Assembly (NCBI GenBank): GCA_022712475.1
Contig: JALAGK010000131.1
Coordinates: 1-9,165, forward strand
Length of the DNA: 9,165 bases
Reading direction: 5' to 3'
Source: Enterobacteriaceae bacterium
GTDB lineage: Bacteria > Pseudomonadota > Gammaproteobacteria > Enterobacterales > Enterobacteriaceae
In this document: positions 1-6,018 of the stretch, in pieces
Layout of the letters: every line of letters begins with the position of its first letter
How positions within the stretch are numbered: position 1 is the stretch's first letter
Made by a program: the position numbers and the translations under genes
Notes under the pieces: generated by a model
Database searches by the model: none
Seen by the model: the letters and a program-made list of their open reading frames with translations, nothing else
What the model was told of the DNA's origin: nothing

Positions 1-202
1 CTTCTGTCAGATGGGTGCGGGAACGGATGCCAATAAAATGCGCATCGCGAATGGATGCCTTGAGTTCTTCGTCATCGAGCGCGCCTTTATGGAACTCAAT
101 GTTGGTATAACCTGCCGCGCGCAGATTGTCGACGGCCTTCTGGTGTACGCCTTCAACCAGAAGAAATTTAATCTTGTCTTTCTCCAGTGATACTTTTGCC
201 AT
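1..202 (-). CDS. serA: D-3-phosphoglycerate dehydrogenase, N-terminal part (cut by window edge)
   Basis: SerA oxidises 3-phosphoglycerate to 3-phosphohydroxypyruvate with NAD+, the first committed step of serine synthesis in the cytoplasm. Only the first 67 codons are present; the gene runs off the left edge. The visible protein begins MAKVSLEKDKIKFLLVEG and continues through AAGYTNIEFHKGALDDEE to IGIRSRTHLTE. This agrees almost residue for residue with the start of E. coli SerA as I remember it, and is the beginning of the substrate-binding domain. The catalytic, NAD-binding and C-terminal serine-binding ACT regions lie outside the window. The start is the ATG read from 202-200. The gene follows rpiA in the same direction, but a 292-bp gap with its own promoter signals separates them, so it is probably a separate transcription unit. 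Identity is secure despite the truncation. Confidence 0.96.
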   Translation of the reverse strand, partial: MAKVSLEKDKIKFLLVEGVHQKAVDNLRAAGYTNIEFHKGALDDEELKASIRDAHFIGIRSRTHLTE

Positions 203-253
203 TACCCGACCCTGTTTTATCTGAACTGTCTGAATTGTGCTGTTGTGTTTGGC

Positions 254-282
254 ATCACGGCGATAAGCCAGCCTTCTGTCAA
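254..282 (-). promoter_or_regulatory. serA proximal promoter (P1-like)
   Basis: Read on the minus strand there is a perfect -35 hexamer TTGACA (282-277), a 17-nt spacer and a weak -10 CGTGAT (259-254). The predicted start of transcription is near 247, about 45 nt upstream of the serA ATG. From memory, E. coli serA P1 starts 45 nt upstream of the start codon and depends on Lrp. The strong -35 and poor -10 suit an activator-dependent promoter. No Lrp site was assigned. Confidence 0.55.
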
Positions 283-419
283 CATATCAAAATTTGCGTC
301 GGCGGCAATATAAACGTTTGCGTCGTGATCCTGAGGAAAATTCATGGGACAAAGGAAAGCAGCACAAAACGCCAGTGAGGGATTTAACAACAGAACATAA
401 AAAGGACGGGGTAAAAATA

Positions 420-435
420 TGTGACAGATGTCACT
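420..435. promoter_or_regulatory. Candidate CRP-cAMP binding site upstream of serA
   Basis: TGTGACAGATGTCACT matches the CRP consensus half-sites TGTGA-N6-TCACA at nine of ten positions with the correct 6-nt spacing. It lies in the rpiA-serA gap, about 180 bp upstream of the predicted P1 start. From memory, E. coli serA also has a CRP-activated distal promoter P2 about 92 bp upstream of P1. This site would be centred roughly 88 bp upstream of that start. I could not pick out convincing P2 hexamers here. Confidence 0.55.
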
Positions 436-466
436 AAATTCAGCCGCAGAGAATTTTCACTATTTT

Positions 467-484
467 GGGGCGCCTGTACGCCCC
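467..484. other. GC-rich hairpin just after rpiA
   Basis: GGGGCG and CGCCCC form a perfect 6-bp stem with a 6-nt loop, 11 nt beyond the rpiA stop codon. The position is right for an rpiA terminator. On the rpiA strand, however, the stem is followed by AAAATAG rather than a U-tract, so it is not a standard intrinsic terminator. It may be a 3' end-stabilising stem or a Rho-linked pause. Confidence 0.4.
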
Positions 485-494
485 AGGCATACGG

Positions 495-1151
495 TTATTT
501 GATGGTTTTCACGCCATCGGCCGTACCTATCAGCGCTACGTCAGCGCCACGGCGGGCAAACAGGCCAACGGTCACCACGCCGGGAATGGCGTTGATGGCG
601 TCTTCCAGCGCAACAGGATCGATGATTTCCAGACCGTGAACGTCCAGAATCACGTTGCCATTGTCGGTTGTCACGCCCTGACGGTATTCCGGGCGACCGC
701 CCAGTTTCACAAGCTGGCGAGCCACGCAGCTGCGCGCCATTGGAATCACCTCTACCGGCAACGGGAAGTTACCGAGAATAGCGACCTGCTTGGACGCATC
801 GGCAATGCAGATAAATTTTTCAGCGACCGAGGCAATGATTTTTTCACGCGTCAACGCCGCGCCACCACCTTTGATCATCTGCATGTTGTCATTAATTTCA
901 TCAGCGCCGTCGACGTAAATCCCCAGGCTATCAACGTCATTAAGATCGAAAACCGGGATACCCAGCGCCTTCAGTTTTGCCGTCGAGGCATCGGAACTGG
1001 ACACCGCGCCTTCAATCTGGCTTTTCATGGTGCCGAGTGCATCGATAAAATGCGCCGCCGTCGAGCCGGTGCCCACGCCCACAATAGTACCCGGCTGCAC
1101 ATATTCCAGCGCGGCCCAGCCAACTGCTTTTTTCAGTTCATCCTGCGTCAT
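495..1151 (-). CDS. rpiA: Ribose-5-phosphate isomerase A
   Basis: RpiA interconverts ribose 5-phosphate and ribulose 5-phosphate in the non-oxidative pentose phosphate pathway, in the cytoplasm. The protein is 218 residues, against 219 in E. coli. Visible motifs are the phosphate-binding GVGTGSTA (residues 25-32), VDGADEIN (80-87) and [12 protein letters not shown] (93-104). The known catalytic residues are all present: Asp81, Asp84, Lys94 and Glu103. The frame stays open upstream to 1316, but those 55 extra residues do not belong to the family. The ATG at 1151-1149 gives the standard [12 protein letters not shown] start. The Shine-Dalgarno is weak (CAAAGAA). The gene is divergent from argP, with a 169-bp shared promoter region, and lies upstream of serA on the same strand. 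Confidence 0.97.
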   Translation of the reverse strand: MTQDELKKAVGWAALEYVQPGTIVGVGTGSTAAHFIDALGTMKSQIEGAVSSSDASTAKLKALGIPVFDLNDVDSLGIYVDGADEINDNMQMIKGGGAALTREKIIASVAEKFICIADASKQVAILGNFPLPVEVIPMARSCVARQLVKLGGRPEYRQGVTTDNGNVILDVHGLEIIDPVALEDAINAIPGVVTVGLFARRGADVALIGTADGVKTIK

Positions 1152-1184
1152 GATTCTTTGCCTGTGGTATGAAATATGCCGCGC

Positions 1185-1190
1185 ATTATA
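1185..1190 (-). promoter_or_regulatory. rpiA promoter -10 element
   Basis: A perfect TATAAT on the minus strand lies 33 nt upstream of the rpiA ATG and predicts a leader of about 27 nt. No good -35 sits at 16-18 nt; that stretch is a C-run followed by a T-run. Only the -10 is annotated. The lack of a -35 suggests either a weak promoter or help from an activator. Confidence 0.5.
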
Positions 1191-1253
1191 GAGCATGGAG
1201 CAAAAAATGGGGGCCCGGTTTACCGGAATCTCGCCTGCGTCACAGGGTGCAAT

Positions 1254-1282
1254 TTGCTGGCACACAGACAAAATTGTGTCAT
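1254..1282 (+). promoter_or_regulatory. Candidate argP promoter
   Basis: TTGCTG (1254-1259), a 17-nt spacer and TGTCAT (1277-1282) form a plausible sigma-70 promoter with each box matching four of six positions. It would start transcription near 1289, about 32 nt before the argP ATG. An imperfect palindrome, GACA-N6-TGTC (1267-1280), overlaps the -10. That would suit autorepression by ArgP, but this is inference. Confidence 0.35.
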
Positions 1283-1320
1283 AGTGACGCGCAAGCGATG
1301 AAAAGGAGTGCAACATCAGA

Positions 1321-2214
1321 ATGAAACGCCCGGACTACAGAACATTACAGGCGCTGGATGCGGTCATCCGCGAGCGCGGCTTTGAACGCGCCGCGCAGAA
1401 GCTATGTATCACCCAATCCGCGGTTTCTCAGCGTATTAAGCAGCTGGAGAATATGTTCGGGCAACCCTTGCTGGTACGCACCGTGCCGCCTCGCCCTACC
1501 GAGCAAGGGCAAAAGTTGCTGGCGTTGCTGCGCCAGGTGGAATTGCTGGAAGACGAGTGGCTGGGTGATGAGCAGACCGGCTCTACGCCGCTGCTCTTGT
1601 CACTGGCGGTCAATGCCGACAGCCTCGCGACCTGGCTTTTACCCGCGCTGGCGCCCGTGCTGGCCGACTCACCCATTCGCCTCAACTTGCAGGTTGAGGA
1701 TGAAACCCGCACTCAGGAGCGCTTGCGCCGCGGCGAAGTGGTAGGTGCCGTCAGTATCCAGCCTCAACCGCTGCCAAGCTGTCTGGTCGATAAGCTGGGC
1801 GCGCTGGATTACCTTTTTGTTGGATCTAAGGCCTTTGCCGAGCGCTACTTCCCCAACGGCGTCACCCGTTCTGCACTGCTTAAAGCCCCTGCTGTCGCGT
1901 TCGATCATCTCGATGATATGCACCAGGCCTTTTTGCAGCAAAACTTCGATCTGTCGCCGGGCAGCGTGCCGTGCCACATCGTCAACTCCTCAGAAGCCTT
2001 CGTGCAGCTGGCGCGCCAGGGTACAACCTGCTGCATGATCCCGCATTTGCAGATTGAGCGTGAACTGGCAAGCGGTGAGCTCATCGACCTGACGCCGGGC
2101 CTGTTCCAGCGCCGGATGCTGTTCTGGCACCGTTTTGCCCCGGAAAGCCGCATGATGCGCAACGTTACCGACGCGCTACTGGCTTACGGCCAACAGGTAC
2201 TGCGCCAGGACTGA
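1321..2214 (+). CDS. argP: LysR-type regulator ArgP (IciA), activator of argO
   Basis: ArgP is a LysR-family regulator that senses arginine and lysine. In E. coli it activates the arginine exporter gene argO with arginine and traps polymerase there with lysine. It also controls lysine-synthesis genes. The older name IciA comes from its binding to oriC. The protein is 297 residues, the E. coli length. The N-terminal winged helix-turn-helix covers about residues 18-40 ([20 protein letters not shown]), followed by the linker helix and a periplasmic-binding-like effector domain from about residue 90. Ser94, mutated in the known canavanine-resistant S94L allele, is present. The start is supported by AAGGAG (1303-1308), although its 12-nt spacing is long. 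The gene is divergent from rpiA and convergent with yggE. In E. coli the scpA cluster follows it; here it does not. Confidence 0.97.
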   Translation: MKRPDYRTLQALDAVIRERGFERAAQKLCITQSAVSQRIKQLENMFGQPLLVRTVPPRPTEQGQKLLALLRQVELLEDEWLGDEQTGSTPLLLSLAVNADSLATWLLPALAPVLADSPIRLNLQVEDETRTQERLRRGEVVGAVSIQPQPLPSCLVDKLGALDYLFVGSKAFAERYFPNGVTRSALLKAPAVAFDHLDDMHQAFLQQNFDLSPGSVPCHIVNSSEAFVQLARQGTTCCMIPHLQIERELASGELIDLTPGLFQRRMLFWHRFAPESRMMRNVTDALLAYGQQVLRQD

Positions 2215-2217
2215 ATA

Positions 2218-2248
2218 AAAAAACCGCCCTTGAAGGCGGTTTTTTTTA
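2218..2248. terminator. Bidirectional intrinsic terminator after argP
   Basis: ACCGCC (2223-2228), loop CTTGAA and GGCGGT (2235-2240) form a stem flanked by an A-run before and a run of eight T after. It starts 3 nt beyond the argP stop. With A and T tracts on either side it can stop transcripts from argP and, on the other strand, from yggE. Confidence 0.9.
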
Positions 2249-2253
2249 CTCCC

Positions 2254-2278
2254 AAAAGCCCCTTCAAGGGGCTTTTTT
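2254..2278. terminator. Second bidirectional terminator, just after yggE
   Basis: AAAAGCCCCT (2254-2263), loop TCA and AGGGGCTTTT (2267-2276) form a 10-bp stem with outer A/T tracts, directly next to the yggE stop at 2283-2281. It lies in tandem with the preceding terminator, so the convergent argP/yggE junction is insulated twice. The T-tract is longer on the plus strand (six) than on the minus strand (four). Confidence 0.85.
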
Positions 2279-2280
2279 GC

Positions 2281-3075
2281 TTACTGCTGAGTGCTGTCGC
2301 TCTGCGCAGGCGCGGGCTTGTGTTCCGGGGCTGGGGCTGGGGCTGGCTGAGCAGCGTTCTGCCCACCTGGCTGCAGTTCAAACACCACATCCACCTGGTC
2401 ATCAAACTGAATGGACTGCTGGTCGTAGGTTTCCTGTGCGGAAACCGGCGCAGCATCAGCGGCTTTCATCATACGCACCATCGGTGCCGGACGGTAGTTG
2501 GCAACGTGATAACGGATACTGTAAACCGGGCCAAGCTTGCTGTTAAAGCCCTGTGCCAGTTTTTGTGCCTGAGCCGTCGCATCGCTAATCGCTTCCTGAC
2601 GCGCTTTGTCTTTATACTGTTCCGGGTTGGCAACCCCCAGCGTCACCGAACGGACTTCATTCAGTCCCGCCTTCAGCGCGCCATCCAGCAACTCGTTGAG
2701 GCTATCGAGTTTGCGCACCGTCACTTCAACAGAGCGAATAGCACGGTAGCCTTTAAGCTGCGATTTACCGTCTTTCAGATAATCGTATTCCGGCTGCGTG
2801 CGCAGGTTGGCTGAGCTGATGTCTTTTTTCTCAACACCGCTTTTTTGCAAAAAGGTCAGATATTGGGCTACACGTTCGTCGGCCTGCTTTTTGGCTGTAG
2901 CGGCATCTTGTGCCATCACGCTGACCTCAATGGCAACGGTGGCAATATCTGGTACCGCATCCACACTCGCAGCACCCGATGTCACGATGTGTGGCCCGTT
3001 CGGCAGTTCATTTGCCTGTGCGGTAAACGCCCCTAAACCCAGTGCTGCGGCCAGCGCTAAAACTTTAAACTTCAC
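2281..3075 (-). CDS. yggE: Periplasmic SIMPL-domain protein YggE (DUF541)
   Basis: YggE is an exported SIMPL-domain (DUF541) protein; in E. coli it has been linked to lowering oxidative stress, but no enzymatic activity is established. The protein is 264 residues, against 246 in E. coli as I recall. A signal peptide, MKFKVLALAAALGLGAFTAQA, precedes NELPNGPHIVTSG, with likely cleavage after residue 21. The SIMPL domain fills about residues 30-235 and includes DIATVAIEV, KKDISSANLRTQPEYDY and GLNEVRSVTLGV. The tail after VDVVFELQP is an Ala/Pro-rich, probably disordered segment (QPAPAPAPEHKPAPAQ) longer than in E. coli. The start chosen is GTG 3075-3073, not the ATG at 3099: GGAGGT lies 6 nt upstream and the product then starts MKFKV as in E. 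coli. The gene lies downstream of argO on the same strand with a 168-nt gap. Confidence 0.95.
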   Translation of the reverse strand: MKFKVLALAAALGLGAFTAQANELPNGPHIVTSGAASVDAVPDIATVAIEVSVMAQDAATAKKQADERVAQYLTFLQKSGVEKKDISSANLRTQPEYDYLKDGKSQLKGYRAIRSVEVTVRKLDSLNELLDGALKAGLNEVRSVTLGVANPEQYKDKARQEAISDATAQAQKLAQGFNSKLGPVYSIRYHVANYRPAPMVRMMKAADAAPVSAQETYDQQSIQFDDQVDVVFELQPGGQNAAQPAPAPAPEHKPAPAQSDSTQQ

Positions 3076-3081
3076 TGTATG

Positions 3082-3087
3082 ACCTCC
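3082..3087 (-). promoter_or_regulatory. yggE Shine-Dalgarno that fixes a GTG start
   Basis: GGAGGT on the minus strand lies 6 nt before GTG 3075-3073. It falls inside the longer open frame starting at ATG 3099, where it would encode Gly-Gly. This argues strongly for the GTG as the true start. Confidence 0.8.
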
Positions 3088-3130
3088 GTGCTTTTCCACA
3101 TGATATTCCCGACCTTAGAGCCGAGAAACA

Positions 3131-3152
3131 CCCGTATAAACCTGTCTACGGG
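3131..3152 (-). other. Hairpin in the argO-yggE gap
   Basis: CCCGTA and TACGGG pair over a 10-nt loop. On the minus strand the stem is followed by TGTTTCTC, which is only moderately T-rich. It lies about 90 nt beyond the argO stop and 56 nt before the yggE start. It could be a weak argO terminator or a leader structure of yggE. I found no convincing yggE promoter in this 168-nt gap. Confidence 0.35.
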
Positions 3153-3243
3153 CGCAATGGCGGATTATGTTCCCACCCGCTAAGGGTAGAGCCTTGCAAA
3201 AGCATAGTTCGCTGAAAAATAATGTCTATCAGATTCGGGTGAT

Positions 3244-3879
3244 TCACGACATCAGCCGTGCGAGGTGTTGCACGCCGTCCTGGGCGAGCCGCAGAGCAAT
3301 ATAAATCATTACCCCCCCCACTGCAGCGTTGATAATACGCTGTGCCAAAACCGTGCGAAGCCGGGGCGCCATCCATGCTGCCAGTATCGCCAGCCCAAAA
3401 AACCACAGGAATGACGCACTCACAGTGCCGATAGCAAACCAACGCTTCGGCTCAGCTTCAAGCTGCCCACCAAGACTGCCGAGCACCACAAATGTGTCCA
3501 GGTAAACGTGCGGATTAAGCCAGGTAACTGCCAGCATGGTGGTGATTATCCGCAGCCTGCCCTGTTTCATGACCTCATCGTGCGTTAGTGCAATGTCGCG
3601 GCTCATGGCTGTGCGCAACGCGCCCCAACCGTACCACAGCAAAAATCCCACGCCACCCCAGGTCACCAGCGCCAGCAGCCACGGCGAGTGTGCCAGCAGG
3701 GCGCTACCGCCAAAAATCCCGGCGCAAATCAGCACCAGATCGCTCAGCGCACACAGCAGAGCCACCATCAAATGATACTGGCGACGAATGCCCTGGTTCA
3801 TGACGAATGCGTTCTGCGGTCCCAGCGGCAGAATCATTGCCGCACCCAGCATAAGCCCTTGTAAATAATACGCTAACAC
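3244..3879 (-). CDS. argO: Arginine exporter ArgO (LysE family)
   Basis: ArgO is an inner-membrane exporter of the LysE/RhtB family that removes excess arginine and its analogue canavanine from the cell. The protein is 211 residues, the E. coli length. The family signature [19 protein letters not shown] lies at residues 11-29. About six hydrophobic spans are visible (roughly residues 6-26, 37-60, 64-83, 108-130, 147-168 and 179-199). Further family stretches are [20 protein letters not shown] and [10 protein letters not shown]. The longest frame begins at GTG 3885, only 1 nt after AAGGAG, which is too close. The second GTG at 3879-3877 is 7 nt from it and gives M-L-A-Y-Y-L-Q, matching E. coli MFSYYFQ. 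The gene lies between mscS and yggE and is the main target of ArgP, encoded 1 kb away. Confidence 0.95.
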   Translation of the reverse strand: MLAYYLQGLMLGAAMILPLGPQNAFVMNQGIRRQYHLMVALLCALSDLVLICAGIFGGSALLAHSPWLLALVTWGGVGFLLWYGWGALRTAMSRDIALTHDEVMKQGRLRIITTMLAVTWLNPHVYLDTFVVLGSLGGQLEAEPKRWFAIGTVSASFLWFFGLAILAAWMAPRLRTVLAQRIINAAVGGVMIYIALRLAQDGVQHLARLMS

Positions 3880-3886
3880 GCCCACG

Positions 3887-3892
3887 CTCCTT
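3887..3892 (-). promoter_or_regulatory. argO Shine-Dalgarno that decides between two GTG starts
   Basis: AAGGAG lies 7 nt upstream of GTG 3879-3877 and 1 nt upstream of GTG 3885-3883. Only the first spacing is compatible with normal initiation. Confidence 0.75.
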
Positions 3893-3913
3893 GCTCTTTA
3901 TGAAATACCGCAG

Positions 3914-3942
3914 AGTGTAGCGAGCCGTTGTCATTAGCGGAA
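3914..3942 (-). promoter_or_regulatory. Candidate argO promoter
   Basis: On the minus strand TTCCGC (3942-3937), a 17-nt spacer and TACACT (3919-3914) form a promoter with a poor -35 and a fair -10, as expected for an activated gene. It predicts a start near 3907 and a leader of about 28 nt. The AT-rich stretch just upstream (about 3940-3980) is where ArgP would be expected to bind by analogy with E. coli. The site itself is inferred, not recognised. Confidence 0.5.
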
Positions 3943-4070
3943 ATGGATAATTTTAATCAGTGATAAGTGTAACTAATGTCAGGGCCAGAATGTGGGTCAA
4001 CAAAGGTGAACGACCAGCAGACTGTGCTATCCACAGCGTTTTCCCGGCACACAGGTATATAGCGAGCAAT

Positions 4071-4093
4071 AAAAAGGCCAGCAAGCGCTGGCC
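4071..4093 (-). terminator. mscS intrinsic terminator
   Basis: GGCCAGC (4076-4082), loop AAGC and GCTGGCC (4087-4093) form a perfect 7-bp GC-rich stem. On the minus strand it is followed by five T (4075-4071), then ATT. It lies 7 nt beyond the mscS stop and separates mscS from argO. Confidence 0.9.
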
Positions 4094-4100
4094 CCATTGA

Positions 4101-4955
4101 TTATGAATTCGGCGTCGATTGTGTGACGCGTACGTCCATCTGCGGATACGGGAAGCTAATACCTTTCTCATCAAAACTACGTTTGATGCGCTCCAGTACG
4201 TCCCAGTAGACCTCCTGCAGGTCACCACTCTTGCTCCAGGCACGCGCAATGTAGTTCACCGTTGACGGCCCCAGTTCGTTGAGACGCACGGTGATTTCGC
4301 GGTCTTTGAGCACCCGCTCGTCGGCCTGGAGGATGTCTTTAATAGTCTGGATCACTTCATCGGTGTTGGCATCGTAAGAAACGCCGATAATAAATTCGTT
4401 ACGGCGCGCCGGTTCACGCGAGAAGTTAATGATATTACCCGCGATGATTTTACCGTTTGGCACAACAACAATTTTGCCATCTACGGTACGCAGCGTGGTA
4501 GAAAAAATCTGCACGTTAATCACCGTACCGGCTACACCACCCAAATCAACATATTCGCCAGAGCGGAACGGGCGGAACGTCACCAGCAGTACGCCGGCTG
4601 CCAGGTTTGAGAGCGAGCCCTGCAGCGCCAGACCTACAGCCAGACCGGCGGCACCGAGAACGGCGATAACCGAGGCCGTCTGTACACCCACGCGCCCCAG
4701 CGCAGCAATCACGGTAAAAGCGATAATGGCATAACGCACCATCGCAGAAAGAAAGTCAGCCACCGTACTGTCAATGTGGCGCGCCCGCATGACGCGGTTG
4801 GCCATCCCGGAAACCGTGCGTGCGATAATCAGGCCAACGATAATGATGGCGATTGCCGCGACAATATTGACCGCATAGCTCAATAACAGTGCCTGGTTGC
4901 GCACCAGCCAGTTGCCCGCGTTGTTTATGCTATCGACAACATTCAAATCTTCCAT
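4101..4955 (-). CDS. mscS: Small-conductance mechanosensitive channel MscS
   Basis: MscS is a homoheptameric inner-membrane channel that opens under membrane tension to release solutes during hypo-osmotic shock. The protein is 284 residues (286 in E. coli). TM1 (about 28-57), TM2 (about 68-90) and the pore-lining TM3 (about 96-127, with [20 protein letters not shown]) are clear. The gate residues Leu105 and Leu109 and the Gln112-Gly113 hinge are at the E. coli positions. The cytoplasmic beta domain ([30 protein letters not shown]) and C-terminal alpha/beta domain ([10 protein letters not shown]) follow. The last residues (RVTQSTPNS) differ from E. coli. The start is ATG 4955-4953 with AAGGA upstream. 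The upstream neighbour is the LysR gene, not fbaA. A TTGACA on its strand (5021-5016) could be a -35, but I see no matching -10. Confidence 0.97.
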   Translation of the reverse strand: MEDLNVVDSINNAGNWLVRNQALLLSYAVNIVAAIAIIIVGLIIARTVSGMANRVMRARHIDSTVADFLSAMVRYAIIAFTVIAALGRVGVQTASVIAVLGAAGLAVGLALQGSLSNLAAGVLLVTFRPFRSGEYVDLGGVAGTVINVQIFSTTLRTVDGKIVVVPNGKIIAGNIINFSREPARRNEFIIGVSYDANTDEVIQTIKDILQADERVLKDREITVRLNELGPSTVNYIARAWSKSGDLQEVYWDVLERIKRSFDEKGISFPYPQMDVRVTQSTPNS

Positions 4956-5029
4956 TCAATAATCCTTGGTCATGTCAAAAACAAAGAAAATGAGACAGTC
5001 TTCACGAAAACGACCTGTCAAAGGTAAAC

Positions 5030-5054
5030 AAAAATGGGTGAAGATGCCATTTTT
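5030..5054. terminator. Terminator between the AllS-like gene and mscS
   Basis: AAAAATGG (5030-5037), a 9-nt loop and CCATTTTT (5047-5054) form an 8-bp stem. It lies 31 nt beyond the stop of the AllS-like gene, on the side of the mscS start. Few G-C pairs make it weak, and the T-tract is part of the stem. On the minus strand it is followed by GTTT. It marks the likely end of the accessory operon. Confidence 0.6.
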
Positions 5055-5085
5055 CAACATGACTCTGTAAAGGACACGGGCAACA

Positions 5086-6018
5086 TTAAGATTCTGCTGG
5101 CTTATCGACCATCCTGAGAAACCCACTGACTAACCCATTTTTCTGCTTAAACACCTCGGCAATCTCGCTTACCACTTTTCCACTACCCGCATTCTTCCAG
5201 GCAATAGAAAGCGGTGAGGGCTGGCGTGGATTGATCACCTCACGGACCACCAGAGCGCCAGATTCAACATACGGTCGGCACATCCGCTCCGGTAAAAAAC
5301 CTACGCCGAGACCGCTTAAATGGCAGGCGAGCTTGGTACTCAGATCCGGCACTTTAATCTCCTTTTGCCCGCTCAAAAGCCAGGCAACGCGGCGCGTAAG
5401 CGTGCGCGAGGTATCTTCAATATTGATAGCCGGATAGCGGCGTAACATGTCGTCAGACAGAATCGGTGCCGAATGGCGCGCTAAAGGATGACTCTGCGCC
5501 ACGACAAATTGCCAACTGATGTCACCTAACGGCAGTAAAGAGATGTTGTTAGAAAGCGACTCCGAGCCCGTGACACCAATCGCCAACTGGAAATCGTCAT
5601 ATAACAGCGAGTCCCACACGCCCATGTACACCTGGCGGGAAATCTGAAACCGGGTAAAAGGAAACTGCTGATGCAACCATGTCAGAAGATCCGCTGTGGT
5701 TTGCGGCTGATAGAGCAGGTTATTGATAACAATATTCACCTGTCTTTCAACACCTGCATTGATTTGTTGAAGCTCATCGGGCATCGCATCCAGCCAGTTA
5801 AGCCACTGCCTGCACTGCTCCAGCAAATGCTGCCCGGCAAGCGTCAGATTGACCGTGCGGGTGGTGCGTAAAAAAAGTTGTGTCCCCACCTGCTCTTCAA
5901 GCGTTTTAATACGATAGCTTATCGCTGCGGGGGTTTTGTGTAATGAGCTGGCTGCACGGGAAAAGCTCTCCGTTTCAGCAACCCGAATAAACGTGCGTAT
6001 TGTTTCCTGATCGAGCAT
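5086..6018 (-). CDS. allS: LysR-type regulator, AllS-like
   Basis: This is a 310-residue LysR regulator. The winged helix-turn-helix covers about residues 16-40 (FSRAASSLHKTPAAISYRIK), followed by the linker helix and an effector domain from about residue 92. Many segments match E. coli AllS (308 residues) as I recall it: VERQVNIVINNLLY, QVYMGVWDSLLY, AIGVTGSESL, NIEDTSRTLTRRVAW and GVGFLPERMC. In E. coli AllS activates the allantoin operon under anaerobic conditions. Here the gene follows the three oxamate carbamoyltransferase-like genes. Its ATG lies inside the DUF2877 gene (44-nt overlap), with AAGGGG (6029-6024) 5 nt upstream. It has no separate promoter space and is probably cotranscribed, giving positive feedback. 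By eye it is more AT-rich than the upstream operon genes. It could be a paralogue with another effector, so the symbol is provisional. Confidence 0.82.
   Translation of the reverse strand: MLDQETIRTFIRVAETESFSRAASSLHKTPAAISYRIKTLEEQVGTQLFLRTTRTVNLTLAGQHLLEQCRQWLNWLDAMPDELQQINAGVERQVNIVINNLLYQPQTTADLLTWLHQQFPFTRFQISRQVYMGVWDSLLYDDFQLAIGVTGSESLSNNISLLPLGDISWQFVVAQSHPLARHSAPILSDDMLRRYPAINIEDTSRTLTRRVAWLLSGQKEIKVPDLSTKLACHLSGLGVGFLPERMCRPYVESGALVVREVINPRQPSPLSIAWKNAGSGKVVSEIAEVFKQKNGLVSGFLRMVDKPAES

Noticed and set aside
187..378. A 63-codon plus-strand frame in the serA-rpiA gap.
   Set aside because: It starts inside serA at a GTG without a Shine-Dalgarno and runs antisense through the serA promoter; nothing supports translation.
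465..1172. A 235-codon plus-strand open frame covering rpiA in antisense.
   Set aside because: It mirrors the codon pattern of rpiA, has no ribosome-binding site or recognisable family, and rpiA on the other strand is certain.
1152..1316. A 55-residue N-terminal extension of RpiA.
   Set aside because: It would run through the rpiA promoter TATAAT and reach almost to the argP start. The family begins at MTQDELKK.
2230..2814. A 194-codon plus-strand open frame antisense to yggE, starting inside the tandem terminators.
   Set aside because: It begins inside terminator sequence and is the shadow of the yggE coding strand, with no recognisable protein.
4027..4035. CTATCCACA, one mismatch from a DnaA box, between argO and mscS.
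   Set aside because: It is a single imperfect copy without neighbours or an AT-rich unwinding region, as expected by chance.
3953..4249. A 98-codon minus-strand frame spanning the mscS 3' end and the argO upstream region.
   Set aside because: It overlaps mscS in another frame, reads through the mscS terminator and resembles no known protein.
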